From positions 1 to 64,000 of the forward strand of contig NZ_JAUSTK010000019.1 in assembly GCF_030812855.1 (NCBI RefSeq): 64,000 nucleotides of DNA, in the 5' to 3' direction. This DNA comes from Paenibacillus wynnii. Its GTDB lineage: Bacteria; Bacillota; Bacilli; Paenibacillales; Paenibacillaceae. Numbering within the stretch: the stretch's first letter is position 1; each line of letters begins with the position of its first letter. The position numbers and the translations under genes are program-made. Of this stretch, positions 54,725 through 63,797 are shown piece by piece. Under the pieces are notes generated by a model. It was not told where the DNA came from. It saw only the letters and a program-made list of their open reading frames with translations, and did no database searches.

Positions 54725-55805
54725 AACTTGACACTCCATTCCGGAGGAATTGAATACGGTTTTTCCCCAGCCGCTTTGCTTCATACATCAGAGAATCGGC
54801 AGACCTAAATAAATCTTCCTTTCCCATACCTTTTCGATACTGAACGATACCCGTACTTACTGTTATTTTATGATTATCAATAGAATCCCAACGGAGCTGC
54901 GATATTTGCACACGAATCTGTTCAAGCAGTTGCAGGCTTTCGTCCATCGTCTTACCAGTTAGTATAAGTACAAATTCTTCTCCGCCGTAACGCACTGCTA
55001 CATCTTCGCTGGAGATTGCAGCCAACAACAGCTTGGCCGTTTCCCGCAATACCCTGTCCCCCTCATAATGCCCGAACGTATCGTTGATGGTCTTGAAATT
55101 ATCAAGATCTAAGACAGCCAGGCATAACGGGAGTCCATAACGCTCATGCTGCTCAATAATGGAGACCACATAATCTTGAAAAGTTACGTAATTTGTAAGC
55201 CCAGTCAAATGATCGTACTTCGATTGGTTTTCTACGGCAATGGAATCGGCGAACGCTTCCACTTCAGAACGTACAGCACGTTCCAAGGCCGCTTTAAGCT
55301 CCTCCGCTTTACGCAAAATCATTTGTCCAATAAGACTTGTCCCTATAATCATTCCAATGATCGCAACAAAGTCATTAGGGTTGACTTGCTGCCGCAACGG
55401 CTCAACGAAACTATACATAATAAAATAACAGCCCAATGACAGAACAGATCCGAACCAAAGCCTTGAACGGCTGAAATAAAGAATGGAAACGATGATAGGA
55501 ATGTCTAATGCAATGTACAGTCCGCTAATTTGAGAACCAAAGGTGAGCATAACTACGATGGCAAACACAAACCCGATTGAGATGAGCATATAGTCCATGT
55601 TAGCTGTGATATACCGCAGAGCAAACTCTGCGAGCAGTAAAGATATCGTAAATGCTGCTGTTGCCGTAAAAATACTAGGGAGAAATATAGCTTCAGATTG
55701 AGAAAGCAATCCCGCTAGAAGGATAAGCCCGGCAATCAACCAATACACATAAAGCACGCACCTGTTTAAATTTTGGTTATTGTGCTGGGGGGTTATATTC
55801 ATCAT
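54702..55805 (-). CDS. Diguanylate cyclase 1 (GGDEF), membrane-bound
   Basis: 367 residues, six transmembrane segments in the first ~185, then GGDEF with YDHLTGLTNYVTF, DLDNFKTINDTFGH and RYGGEEFVLILTG. Catalytic motif GGEEF is intact; no I-site RxxD. First gene after the c-di-GMP-I riboswitch, on the same strand, with ~100 nt between aptamer and start. The N-terminal region is a membrane sensor with no family I can name. Confidence 0.9.
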   Translation of the reverse strand: MMNITPQHNNQNLNRCVLYVYWLIAGLILLAGLLSQSEAIFLPSIFTATAAFTISLLLAEFALRYITANMDYMLISIGFVFAIVVMLTFGSQISGLYIALDIPIIVSILYFSRSRLWFGSVLSLGCYFIMYSFVEPLRQQVNPNDFVAIIGMIIGTSLIGQMILRKAEELKAALERAVRSEVEAFADSIAVENQSKYDHLTGLTNYVTFQDYVVSIIEQHERYGLPLCLAVLDLDNFKTINDTFGHYEGDRVLRETAKLLLAAISSEDVAVRYGGEEFVLILTGKTMDESLQLLEQIRVQISQLRWDSIDNHKITVSTGIVQYRKGMGKEDLFRSADSLMYEAKRLGKNRIQFLRNGVSSYDPNISE

Positions 55806-55874
55806 GACTCACCGCTTTTTTGGTTATTCACTTTCTAAAATCATCAAGCCATGCAAGGGAGTGGTATGGAAAAA

Positions 55875-55912
55875 TAAAAAAACACACCTCGAGATCTGAG
55901 ATCTCAAAAGGT
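55875..55912 (-). terminator. Expression platform terminator of the riboswitch
   Basis: On the minus strand TTGAGATC pairs with GATCTCGA around a TCA loop, with a possible outer ACC/GGT extension, followed by GTG and seven T. The 5' part shares bases with the 3' strand of P1, so ligand binding and termination probably compete. Whether ligand turns the genes on or off is not certain from this. Confidence 0.65.
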
Positions 55913-55990
55913 AACTGGCTGGCATAGCTTTACGCTGTAGCCCCTGTAGCTTTGCGTCGCCGTGTTTCCACGGGTTTGCTCTTTTCTTTA
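55907..55990 (-). ncRNA. c-di-GMP-I (GEMM) riboswitch aptamer
   Basis: On the minus strand the aptamer reads GCAAACC, hairpin CCGTG-GAAA-CACGG (tetraloop), GACGCAAAGCTACAGGGGCT (the strongly conserved core), then a second hairpin with a loop receptor ending GCCAGTTACC. P1 is formed by AAAAG and CTTTT. These are the diagnostic elements of class I c-di-GMP aptamers. It sits in the leader of two diguanylate cyclase genes. Confidence 0.93.
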
Positions 55991-56010
55991 TTTTGGTATG
56001 TTCTACTTAG

Positions 56011-56039
56011 ATTATCGGTTGTTTCATCTAAAAATACAA
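56011..56039 (-). promoter_or_regulatory. Promoter upstream of the riboswitch
   Basis: On the minus strand TTGTAT (56039-56034), 17-nt spacer, GATAAT (56016-56011). The bases around the -10 (CCGATAA) also resemble a sigma-D (motility) -10, though no TAAA -35 is at the right distance. Confidence 0.5.
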
Positions 56040-56140
56040 TACTATAGTTCTACAAATAAAGGTATTTAGACCTAATATTTTTCTCTTTGACTAATATCTA
56101 TGTTTAAGTTGCGAAAAAACACGAAAGTTTCTTGCGTAAT

Positions 56141-56175
56141 AAAAAAACAGCAAGCCTCGTGTTAGGAGACTTGCT
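56141..56175 (-). terminator. Terminator of the MarR gene
   Basis: AGCAAG(56149-56154) pairs with CTTGCT (56170-56175), with an inner CTC/GAG stem. On the minus strand seven T follow. Confidence 0.85.
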
Positions 56176-56193
56176 ATTTTGAATTCTAATCTA

Positions 56194-56661
56194 CTATTTA
56201 CGTGGAAGCGGAGAAAGTTTCTCAGCCTGCAGGCCCATCTTTTTGAGCAGAATAATCATTTGTTCCTTCTCTTCATCACTTAGGCCGCTAAAGGCAAGGT
56301 GGATGCGCTCCGAATATTTCGGATACATCTCATTCATCAGTCGTTCGCCTTCAGTAGTTAATTCTGCAAAGATTACACGGCGGTCACTTGGACAAGGCTT
56401 GCGTTGCAGATATCCGCGTTCCTCCAGCTTGTCGATTACATAGGTAACATTTCCGCTTTGCAGCAGAAGCTTGGCGCCAATCTGTTGAATAGGTTGGGGT
56501 CCCTTGTAATAGAGGACTTCCATAACGGCAAAAGCAGTGGGATTGAACCCTTCAATCTTGCTGCCGGTAACAGCATGCTCGTTGATGCTTTTGAAAGACT
56601 TGGCAAAAACCCGGTACAAATGCAGTGTTAATTGAGTATCGCGTTCATAGGATTGTATCAT
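56194..56661 (-). CDS. MarR family regulator
   Basis: 155 residues; winged helix with IGAKLLLQSGNVTYVIDKLEERGYL and wing RKPCPSDRRVIFAELTTEG, typical of the MarR branch that includes OhrR/MhqR-like proteins. One cysteine only (PCPSD), in the wing, so OhrR-type peroxide sensing at the N-terminus is unlikely. GGTGGAG before ATG. Divergent from the MFS gene with 350 nt between, whose expression it may control. Confidence 0.88.
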   Translation of the reverse strand: MIQSYERDTQLTLHLYRVFAKSFKSINEHAVTGSKIEGFNPTAFAVMEVLYYKGPQPIQQIGAKLLLQSGNVTYVIDKLEERGYLQRKPCPSDRRVIFAELTTEGERLMNEMYPKYSERIHLAFSGLSDEEKEQMIILLKKMGLQAEKLSPLPRK

Positions 56662-57011
56662 GCTTCTCCACCCTTATCTTTAATCGTGTGATCTCGTCGC
56701 ACGGTTAGTAGTTTATAGTCTGAAATGAAAGGGTCACCTGTGCAGCGAACCTATTTATAGCTTTACAATACGTCAAACAATGGAAGAAGAACATGTGATT
56801 TGTCACAATGAGCACACTTTTAATTATTAAAAATCAAACAATTTTTTGCCGTAATAAAAAAATTAAAGATTTCCATGTTTCTCACCTGAACGCAGGGTAA
56901 TTTCAGCCTCTGGCAGAGGTCGTATTTACGCCTCTGGACGGATGAAGGGTATCTTGCTCTGCTTTAACATGGATAAATAAGGAATTTAGGAGACAGGGGA
57001 GTGAGACTGTA
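56662..57011. other. Divergent intergenic region, MarR and MFS genes
   Basis: AT-rich, no gene. It contains a small hairpin CCTCTGGCAGAGG at 56907-56919 and the AT-rich dyad-like stretch around 56815-56865, either of which could be regulatory. No clear operator identified. Confidence 0.4.
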
Positions 57012-58322
57012 ATGAAAGAAATTCAAGATCATCAAGCCAAGGAAGGGAAACTATCGGCTAACAGGCCCTTTGTTCTGTTAATCACTGCGCAGCTAATATC
57101 CAATGTAGGGGACTGGCTGCATTTGTTGGCACTTTTAACGATGGTTGGATTGAAGTGGGAGGCTACACCGTGGGAGATTACAGCCATATCATTATGCATG
57201 GCAATTCCCATGCTGGTCGGAGGACCGTTCGCCGGGTATCTAAGTGATCGATTCAATCGTAAGGCACTTATGATCGGCTCCGATCTTGCTAGAGCCGGGA
57301 TAGTGGCCTGTCTGATATTTGCAGATTTGCTATGGCAGGTTTATCTCCTGCTGTTGGTTAAAGGGGTTATGGATGTTCTGTTCTCTCCGGCCAAAAGCGG
57401 TAAACTCAAGGAACTTGTACCTCAAGCGCAGATGGATAGTGCCGTTGCGCTCAGCTCTTCTATAGAGCAAATTACCAAAATCATCGGACCCGCACTTGGT
57501 GGATTACTGGTTGCCGGATTCGGCATCTCGGCGTGTTATCTCATTGATTCGGTTACCTATCTTATGTCAGCGGTAATTCTACTGGGACTGCCCCATAAGG
57601 GAGCTTTTAAGCTGGAGAACCCGGATATAGGTACAGATAAAGCCCCAAAACAGCAATCTTTTTGCCATGAAATGGCGGCCGGTTTACGTATTATTGCTGG
57701 AATGCCGGCAGTGCTTACGGGCATCGTCATGCTGGTATCTGTACTGCTGGTGCTGCAAATCGCCGATTCTCAGGTCGTGACACTCTTTCGTGAAATCCCC
57801 GGTATTAACGGCGATCTGCTAGGCTGGTGTGTAGGGGCCAGCGGATTAGGAACATTGTTCTCAGCATTGCTCGTGAGTAAAAGGAAAGGCGGAACCCGTC
57901 CTTTGATCTACATGGGTTCAGGTGCAGTTCTGATGGGTGCGGTCTTCGCAAGCGCTGCACTCATTACCCAATATGTTCAGGCGGGTCTCTTAATGAATGT
58001 TGCTCTATTTGGTTCCTTCATGCTGGCAGGATTGGGTGCCGGCTTAGCGTTCATACCCTTTCAGTCCATGCTGCAGCAGCGGACGCCGGAGGCTTACATA
58101 GGCCGTGTATTCGGCACCGTAGGCAGCTTAACGAGTGCGGCGGTTATTATGGGACCGGTGGCTGGCGGAGCCTTAGTGACGGCATCCGGACCAATATCTG
58201 CCTTCCTCCTCTCAGGTATACTGACGCTATTACTGGGATTAGCTCTTCTAGTTCTTCGTATTAAAATTGAGAAAAGAGATGAAGCGGCAACTATCCGTAT
58301 GAAAGCAGTGCCGGCATCGTAA
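57012..58322 (+). CDS. MFS transporter (macrolide-efflux-like)
   Basis: 436 residues, twelve hydrophobic segments, MFS_3/MFS_1 type. It has motif A in GYLSDRFNRKALMIG and LISNVGDWLHLLAL in the first helix, the pattern of the DHA-like MefA/YfiS branch. GGGGAGTGAG lies upstream. It may export a toxic compound under control of the divergent MarR; substrate unknown. Confidence 0.85.
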   Translation: MKEIQDHQAKEGKLSANRPFVLLITAQLISNVGDWLHLLALLTMVGLKWEATPWEITAISLCMAIPMLVGGPFAGYLSDRFNRKALMIGSDLARAGIVACLIFADLLWQVYLLLLVKGVMDVLFSPAKSGKLKELVPQAQMDSAVALSSSIEQITKIIGPALGGLLVAGFGISACYLIDSVTYLMSAVILLGLPHKGAFKLENPDIGTDKAPKQQSFCHEMAAGLRIIAGMPAVLTGIVMLVSVLLVLQIADSQVVTLFREIPGINGDLLGWCVGASGLGTLFSALLVSKRKGGTRPLIYMGSGAVLMGAVFASAALITQYVQAGLLMNVALFGSFMLAGLGAGLAFIPFQSMLQQRTPEAYIGRVFGTVGSLTSAAVIMGPVAGGALVTASGPISAFLLSGILTLLLGLALLVLRIKIEKRDEAATIRMKAVPAS

Positions 58323-58392
58323 ATTCCTTTACCAATATACCGACCTGGGCACTGTATCCTGGCTGGATTAGAGAAGATTTTAGTAATGTTTT

Positions 58393-58540
58393 CCGCTGAA
58401 AGTAGCGGTGAGGACGGAGCGATTGCGGAAAAGCGGTAGCGGTCGCCTTGGTCTCCGGATTTTTACCACTTAGGAAAATAAATAAAATCTGGAGAGCACA
58501 GCGATTGGAGTAACGGTCCGTTCGCGGAGCGTCCACCAGA
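58393..58540 (+). ncRNA. Dispersed structured element, copy 2
   Basis: Stems: CCGCT/AGCGG (58393-58408); outer GGACGGA (58412-58418) with TCCGTTC (58517-58523); GCGATTGC (58419-58426) with GCGGTCGC (58439-58446); CTCCGGATTTT (58453-58463) with AAAATCTGGAG (58484-58494). Same order and loops as copy 1, which is on the opposite strand. No gene overlaps it. The surrounding 58323-58680 is otherwise empty. Confidence 0.6.
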
Positions 58541-58680
58541 ACACCGGCTTCAATCCTACTCTGAAATATATAGCGGTATGCTTAATACAAAATACAATGT
58601 ATAATACCGCTCATCAGACAGTGAATTACAGAGGTGGCATGTAAACCATATGCCACCCATTAACATTTAGGAGATGGAGT

Positions 58681-59439
58681 ATGGAAGAGACAAAATCAGG
58701 CCTGGAGACGGAAATTGCGGAGATTACTGAAACAGATCAATCTATTGTACTTGACGTTTATATTGAAGAGGCGGGATATGAAGCAGGTGATCCACGTATA
58801 TCCGATATTTCATTTCAGGTTCGGAGTGGACAACTGCTGGGTTTGATAGGGCCCAATGGTGCCGGCAAAAGCACAACGATCAAGACGGTTCTAGGTCTGC
58901 TGAAGCATGCCAAAGCAAAAGTGAAGCTGGGCGGTTCAAATAAGTCTTACGCTTATGTACCGGAGCAGCCGGTATTCTATGAGGATCTTACGTTGTGGGA
59001 GCATCTGGATTTAGCAGCTGCCGCCTACGGACTGGAGTATACACAATTTCAGGAAACGGCTGAACGGCTGCTTAAGCAGTTTGGCATGGAGCCTGTCCGC
59101 AATGATCTTCCGGCGGGATTCTCCAAAGGGATGAAGCAAAAAATGATGCTGATGCTCGGGTTTCTGGTACAGCCTGACGTATATATCGTGGACGAGCCGT
59201 TTATTGGGTTGGACCCCCGTGCGACTAAGGACTTTTTGCGGCTGCTGGAGGCTGAGCGTAAGCGTGGAGCAGGTGTACTAATGTCAACACATGTACTGGA
59301 TACCGCTGAGAAAATATGTGATAATTTCGTGCTTATCTCCGGAGGCAAGGTTGCTGCTTCCGGTACACTGGAGGGTATCCGCGCTTATGCCGGATTACCG
59401 GAGGCGTCGCTGTTTGATTGCTTTGACGAATTAACATGA
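58681..59439 (+). CDS. ABC transporter ATPase, EcsA-like
   Basis: 252 residues. Walker A GPNGAGKSTT at about 59-68, Q/Y-loop region YVPEQPVFYEDLTLWEHL, signature FSKGMKQKMMLM, and Walker B VYIVDEPFIGLDP. It has an acidic N-terminal extension of ~20 residues. It pairs with the overlapping permease gene; together they resemble EcsAB of bacilli, which affects protein secretion and competence. Confidence 0.9.
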   Translation: MEETKSGLETEIAEITETDQSIVLDVYIEEAGYEAGDPRISDISFQVRSGQLLGLIGPNGAGKSTTIKTVLGLLKHAKAKVKLGGSNKSYAYVPEQPVFYEDLTLWEHLDLAAAAYGLEYTQFQETAERLLKQFGMEPVRNDLPAGFSKGMKQKMMLMLGFLVQPDVYIVDEPFIGLDPRATKDFLRLLEAERKRGAGVLMSTHVLDTAEKICDNFVLISGGKVAASGTLEGIRAYAGLPEASLFDCFDELT

Positions 59440-60689
59440 GTAAACAGGCCTCATTTGCTTTTCCTACATCTGCAAGACTGTTTCTACGGCGGCTGATTTC
59501 CCACTGGAAAGAGCAATCCGCCATTATCCGCACCGCTGCTGACTGGACGGTTCTGCTCTATATTATTATCCCGGGAGGTCTGCTCGGGGGCCGCCTGTAC
59601 TACGGATACTGGAACAATGAACTCCCAAACTGGACTTCAGTAGTACCTTTTATGCTAATGCCTGCTTTACTGGTAATCGTGATAGGTACGGGAGGGATGG
59701 TGCTTCTGCTGCAGGAGGGTGATTTGCTGTTTTTAAGGCAGCGGCAGAATTGGATCAATAATATTATAAGTCGGGGTATTATCTATAGTCTGGCAGTCAC
59801 CTCACTCAAAATAGCGGCTGTGTATGCGCTGATGCTGCCTTTTATTATCCGCGGTTACGGATTGACTTGGGATGCGGCCCTTTCGCTGCTAATCCTAACT
59901 CTAGCTTGCAGTTGGTGCGTTAAGCTGCTCGGGCATATTGTAAGAGTGCAGCGTCAAGGGTGGCGCCGGTGGCTGTGGCAAGTTCCGGCAGTTGCTCTGC
60001 CCTGCAGCATTTATTTTCGAGTAGCCCAGCTTGGGGACACCTATCCTATACTTATGTGGATTACTGCCGCACTTTTTGCGTTAGCGACCTTGTTCTCTAT
60101 TCGATATAGGGTGCGCTTGCGTGGAACCTTCATGAATGATGTTCGAGAGGATTATAAGCAGCGTATGAGAATCGCCGGTTTACTGCTGCGGGGTGTTCTT
60201 GATAAGCCGCGCCCGACACGCTATAAGCCGTGGATATTCCGTAAATCACAGCCGTTATTGTCCTCCAAGCTTCCGGAGAGCAGACTTTCAGCTGCTGCAA
60301 TCAAAGCACTTATACGTAATCCCGCGCATTTGAAGCTGTACTTGTCGTTTACCGGCGTGTCTCTCGTAGCGATCTTAATCGTTCCGGCATTTCTGAAGTG
60401 GATCATATTTATCGTCTTGTTGTCACTGATGACCTATTGGCTGTTCCTCTTCTGGTCCTTATTTATAGGAGATGATTACATCGGAATATTACCTTTTACG
60501 AAAGAACAAAAAGCTGAAGCGGGTTCAAGAGCAGTACCTATTCTGTTGATGCCTTTTGCCGTTCTTAGTTCCGCAGTAGTGTGTTTTTCGATATACGGTT
60601 GGTGGGGACTGGTGCTATTTATCCCTATCGGTGCGGCAGCAGGGATCATGGTTTCCAGGATATTCGGTGCGATTCGTTTAGCCAGATAG
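59436..60689 (+). CDS. ABC transporter permease, EcsB-like
   Basis: 417 residues, with about eight to ten hydrophobic segments and a long basic cytoplasmic loop in the middle (~225-290). ATG overlaps the ATPase stop (ATGA), so the two are translationally coupled. EcsB pattern: LFLRQRQNWINNIISRGIIYS in the first half and AAIKALIRNPAHLKLYLSFT in the second. Function inferred from EcsB. Confidence 0.88.
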   Translation: MSKQASFAFPTSARLFLRRLISHWKEQSAIIRTAADWTVLLYIIIPGGLLGGRLYYGYWNNELPNWTSVVPFMLMPALLVIVIGTGGMVLLLQEGDLLFLRQRQNWINNIISRGIIYSLAVTSLKIAAVYALMLPFIIRGYGLTWDAALSLLILTLACSWCVKLLGHIVRVQRQGWRRWLWQVPAVALPCSIYFRVAQLGDTYPILMWITAALFALATLFSIRYRVRLRGTFMNDVREDYKQRMRIAGLLLRGVLDKPRPTRYKPWIFRKSQPLLSSKLPESRLSAAAIKALIRNPAHLKLYLSFTGVSLVAILIVPAFLKWIIFIVLLSLMTYWLFLFWSLFIGDDYIGILPFTKEQKAEAGSRAVPILLMPFAVLSSAVVCFSIYGWWGLVLFIPIGAAAGIMVSRIFGAIRLAR

Positions 60690-60781
60690 AATTTTGAAAT
60701 TTTTTGCAATGAAAAGTAATCCTCTTCAAACTTTCCCGCGAAGGTTATATATAAAGGGAGATTAATGAGAGGGGTTCCCTT

Positions 60782-61363
60782 ATGACAGATGCTCTGGATG
60801 ACAGAGATTTAATGATGCAGATTGGAGACAAGGACCCTGCGGCGCTGGAACGTCTATATGACCGATATGAGAAAATCGTATATTCCTTCGCTTCTAGAAT
60901 TGTGCAGGATTCCATGGTTGCCGAAGAGGTGGTACAGGAGCTTTTTCTGAGGGTCTGGACACACAGTGAACGTTATGAGGCTTCTCAAGGCAAACTGACG
61001 ACCTGGATGTTCGCGGTTACCCGCAATATAGCTGTGGACATGCTGAGGCGTAAATCGGTAAGAGATAGAGGCATACCTGTGGAGACCGATGCGCTGCATG
61101 CGGTAGCCGATGATTTAGCCGATACGGCGTTGCAGATAGAAATGAGAAGCCAAGGGCAGCGAGTCCGTGAGATTCTGGATGGACTTAGTCGGGATCAACA
61201 ACAGGTCATTGATTCAATTTATTATGGGGGCATGACCCAACAGGAAGTATCCGCACGCTACAATATTCCTCTTGGAACGGTCAAAAGTCGTGTGCGCCTG
61301 GCCCTGAAGCAGATGAGAAAGTCGTTAATGATTGAGGGAAGGAGGGAAGGTTATCATGGATAA
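60782..61363 (+). CDS. ECF sigma factor (SigK-like)
   Basis: 193 residues. Region 2 at about 18-90 (LYDRYEKIVYSFASRIVQDS, EEVVQELFLRVWTHSERYEA, TWMFAVTRNIAVDMLRRK) and region 4 at about 125-185 (LDGLSRDQQQVIDSIYYGG and YNIPLGTVKSRVRLALKQM). Its end overlaps the anti-sigma gene by 8 nt. It directs stress promoters when released by the anti-sigma factor; probably also transcribes itself. Confidence 0.93.
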   Translation: MTDALDDRDLMMQIGDKDPAALERLYDRYEKIVYSFASRIVQDSMVAEEVVQELFLRVWTHSERYEASQGKLTTWMFAVTRNIAVDMLRRKSVRDRGIPVETDALHAVADDLADTALQIEMRSQGQRVREILDGLSRDQQQVIDSIYYGGMTQQEVSARYNIPLGTVKSRVRLALKQMRKSLMIEGRREGYHG

Positions 61364-62246
61364 AGCGCAGAATGAATACTGTGAATGGGCGGAAATTTAT
61401 GCCCTCGGGGGCCTGAACGAAGATGATATTCAGCAGTTTGAAAACCATCTATCTGAATGCGCAGACTGCCGGGAGCAGGTGGGAGAATTGAAAAAAATTA
61501 TTGACGTGCTGCCATTGGCTGCATTTGAAGTCCCTCCACCTGAAGGTATGAAAAAACGAGTGTTGGGACGGATATTAGCTGTGGATGGAAAACCGGGTGA
61601 CTCATCAGATAACGCTAAAGATAAAGATAACGCCTTGAAACCTCCAATAGCAGCGGAGCCGATAGTATCTTCACTGCCTGCACCAGCTGTTCCTGAGTTT
61701 TCGGCCAAGCGTTATCCTGTTCCAACCAAAAGAAATATTCGGCTTCGTATCTTGTGTGCCGCTTTGGCAGCAACAGCAGCAGTATTAGCTATGTATGCTA
61801 CGGTACTGCATCAGGATATGAGCGGATTGCGTAAGGAGCTTGCGGTGTCTGAACAGAACCGTGAGGGATTACAGAAGCAAATTGCGCTGGTAAACTCCCC
61901 CTCCCGTGAACTCAAAGTTAACAAAGCAGTAGTTCTAGATCCGGCTGCCGAGGACATTGTAGCCCGCGGACTGGCAACCATTGTTATTGACTCGAAGGGG
62001 ACACATCTTCTTGTCCAAGCCGAGAAGCTGCCTGAATTAAGCGGAAGTGAGGCATTTCAGGTATGGCTCATGAAAGGTGATATCAAAAAAAGCGCCGGAA
62101 CCTTCCTGACTTCAAAAGGTACCGGAGTCATGTATTACACCTTCGATCCGAAGGAGTATGATACGGTAGCCATTACGCTGGAGCCTGATGGACAAGGCGA
62201 ACAGCCGCGCGGACGTATGATACTAGCCGCTGAAATCGAGGGTTAG
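61356..62246 (+). CDS. Anti-sigma factor, zinc-finger and RskA-like domains
   Basis: About 296 residues from ATG 61356, with GGAGGGAAGG upstream. The N-terminal cytoplasmic zf-HC2 has H-X3-C-X2-C in HLSECADCREQ, characteristic of ZAS anti-sigma factors. One transmembrane helix at about 128-148, and an extracytoplasmic RskA-like domain at about 200-296 (SEAFQVWLMKGD, SKGTGVMYYTF, ITLEPDGQGEQPRGRM). It holds the sigma factor at the membrane until an external signal arrives. Confidence 0.92.
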   Translation: MDKAQNEYCEWAEIYALGGLNEDDIQQFENHLSECADCREQVGELKKIIDVLPLAAFEVPPPEGMKKRVLGRILAVDGKPGDSSDNAKDKDNALKPPIAAEPIVSSLPAPAVPEFSAKRYPVPTKRNIRLRILCAALAATAAVLAMYATVLHQDMSGLRKELAVSEQNREGLQKQIALVNSPSRELKVNKAVVLDPAAEDIVARGLATIVIDSKGTHLLVQAEKLPELSGSEAFQVWLMKGDIKKSAGTFLTSKGTGVMYYTFDPKEYDTVAITLEPDGQGEQPRGRMILAAEIEG

Positions 62247-62267
62247 ATATTATTAAACCAAAAAAGA

Positions 62268-62302
62268 GCGTACGGAGTAAGTTCCGTACGCTCTTTTTTT
62301 AG
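62268..62302. terminator. Bidirectional terminator
   Basis: Perfect stem GAGCGTACGGA/TCCGTACGCTC, with six A before it and seven T after it. It ends both the anti-sigma gene and the converging flavoprotein gene. Confidence 0.92.
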
Positions 62303-62320
62303 GGGCAACACAACCTACGA

Positions 62321-63586
62321 TCAGCTGTGTAATTCAGCCGCATGCTTGCCTGCCGTATATCCTGTTGAAAAGGCGGCAGTTATATTATAACCGCCAGTGT
62401 AACCGTGAATATCAAGCACCTCTCCACAGAAGAATAGGCCCGGCATAAACTTGGATTCCATCGATCCCGGATCAATTTCCTTCAGATTGACACCGCCCCC
62501 GGTAACAAAGGCTTCCGCTAAAGAACGGGTACCATGAACGGTAATCGGTAGCCGTTTCAATATCCCGGCTAATGCTGTAATTCCACTTTTAGGGAAGTGA
62601 TGTCCTGTAATATCTCCGTCCAATTCGGCTTTAGCAAGCAGCAGGGGAATCATTCTCTCCGGAATCAATCCTTTCAGAGCGTTGCGTATCGCCTTCTTCG
62701 GCTCCAGCTCCAGCTTGTCCTGCAGTTGAGACTCCATCTCATGAAGATTGAGGTCCGGGAACAAATCGAGGGACATTTCCACGGCATCACTACCTGTCTT
62801 TTTCTGAACTTGGCGCAGGAACTGGCTGCATCGCAGTGCAATCGGACCGGACAGCCCGAAATGGGTGAAGATCATATCCCCGCGATGAGCAATCACCTTT
62901 TTACCTTTGGGATTCCATACAGCGAGCGTAACATCTCGCAAGGATAATCCCTGAAGCTCTCCGGATTTAATCCATTCTTCCCGTGAAATAATCGGTACCT
63001 CTGTCGGATACAGCTCTGTGATGGTGTGTCCAGCTTGTTCAGCCCAAGGATAACCGTCCCCTGTAGAGCCAGTTTGAGGAACGGATTTCCCGCCGGTGGC
63101 GATAATTACTGCAGGAGATGTCAGTTTCTTGCCCGATGTGAGGAGTATGCCTTCAACAGCATTCTCTTTGTAGAGAATTTCCCTCACCGGACTGTCCGTT
63201 AAAATCTGCACGCCCAGACTCCGTACCTTGTTGACTAATGCGGAGACGACGCTTGATGCTTTATCGGTGACAGGAAACATCCGTCCGTTATCCTCTTCTT
63301 TTAAAGCAATACCCAGATTCTCGAAAAAAGCGATGATATCCTGGTTATTAAAATGATCGAAGGCGCTGTACAAAAATCGTCCATTACCCGGTATATGAGA
63401 GATCAGCTCCGTGGTCTCTTTGACGTTCGTCACATTGCAGCGTCCACCGCCGGAAATGCCCAGCTTCCGCCCCAGCTTTGATCCCTTATCCACCAGCAGA
63501 ACGGATGCTCCATGCTCTGCTGCAGCCACACTGGCCATCAATCCAGAAGGCCCGCCGCCAATGACGACAACATCGAAGTTGCTCAT
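62321..63586 (-). CDS. HI0933-family flavoprotein
   Basis: About 421 residues from ATG 63586 (AAAGGAG upstream; 63604 has none). FAD-binding NAD(P)-utilising oxidoreductase: N-terminal GGGPSGLMASVAAAEHG, then GGGRCNVTN near residue 50, GGKSVPQTGSTGDGY, and C-terminal GLFFCGEVLDIHGYTGGYN. These match the BaiN/HI0933 family (YtfP in Bacillus). Substrate is not established for most members. Cytoplasmic. Confidence 0.92.
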   Translation of the reverse strand: MSNFDVVVIGGGPSGLMASVAAAEHGASVLLVDKGSKLGRKLGISGGGRCNVTNVKETTELISHIPGNGRFLYSAFDHFNNQDIIAFFENLGIALKEEDNGRMFPVTDKASSVVSALVNKVRSLGVQILTDSPVREILYKENAVEGILLTSGKKLTSPAVIIATGGKSVPQTGSTGDGYPWAEQAGHTITELYPTEVPIISREEWIKSGELQGLSLRDVTLAVWNPKGKKVIAHRGDMIFTHFGLSGPIALRCSQFLRQVQKKTGSDAVEMSLDLFPDLNLHEMESQLQDKLELEPKKAIRNALKGLIPERMIPLLLAKAELDGDITGHHFPKSGITALAGILKRLPITVHGTRSLAEAFVTGGGVNLKEIDPGSMESKFMPGLFFCGEVLDIHGYTGGYNITAAFSTGYTAGKHAAELHS

Positions 63587-63797
63587 TTTATTACTCCTTT
63601 GCATTAAGGGAACTTGAGTCCCAGTGTTCTTCTAACGGAATCATACCACTTCTGCATCGGGCGTAACCAGTCCTGTGCTTGGGTCTTATTTATAATGATT
63701 GTAAGATAGCTACTTGTATGTTTTAATCTAAGCATATAGGGTAATTTGTCCAACTCGGGGTGTGATTTCTATTTTTGAGGTAGTTAAGGAGATTTTG

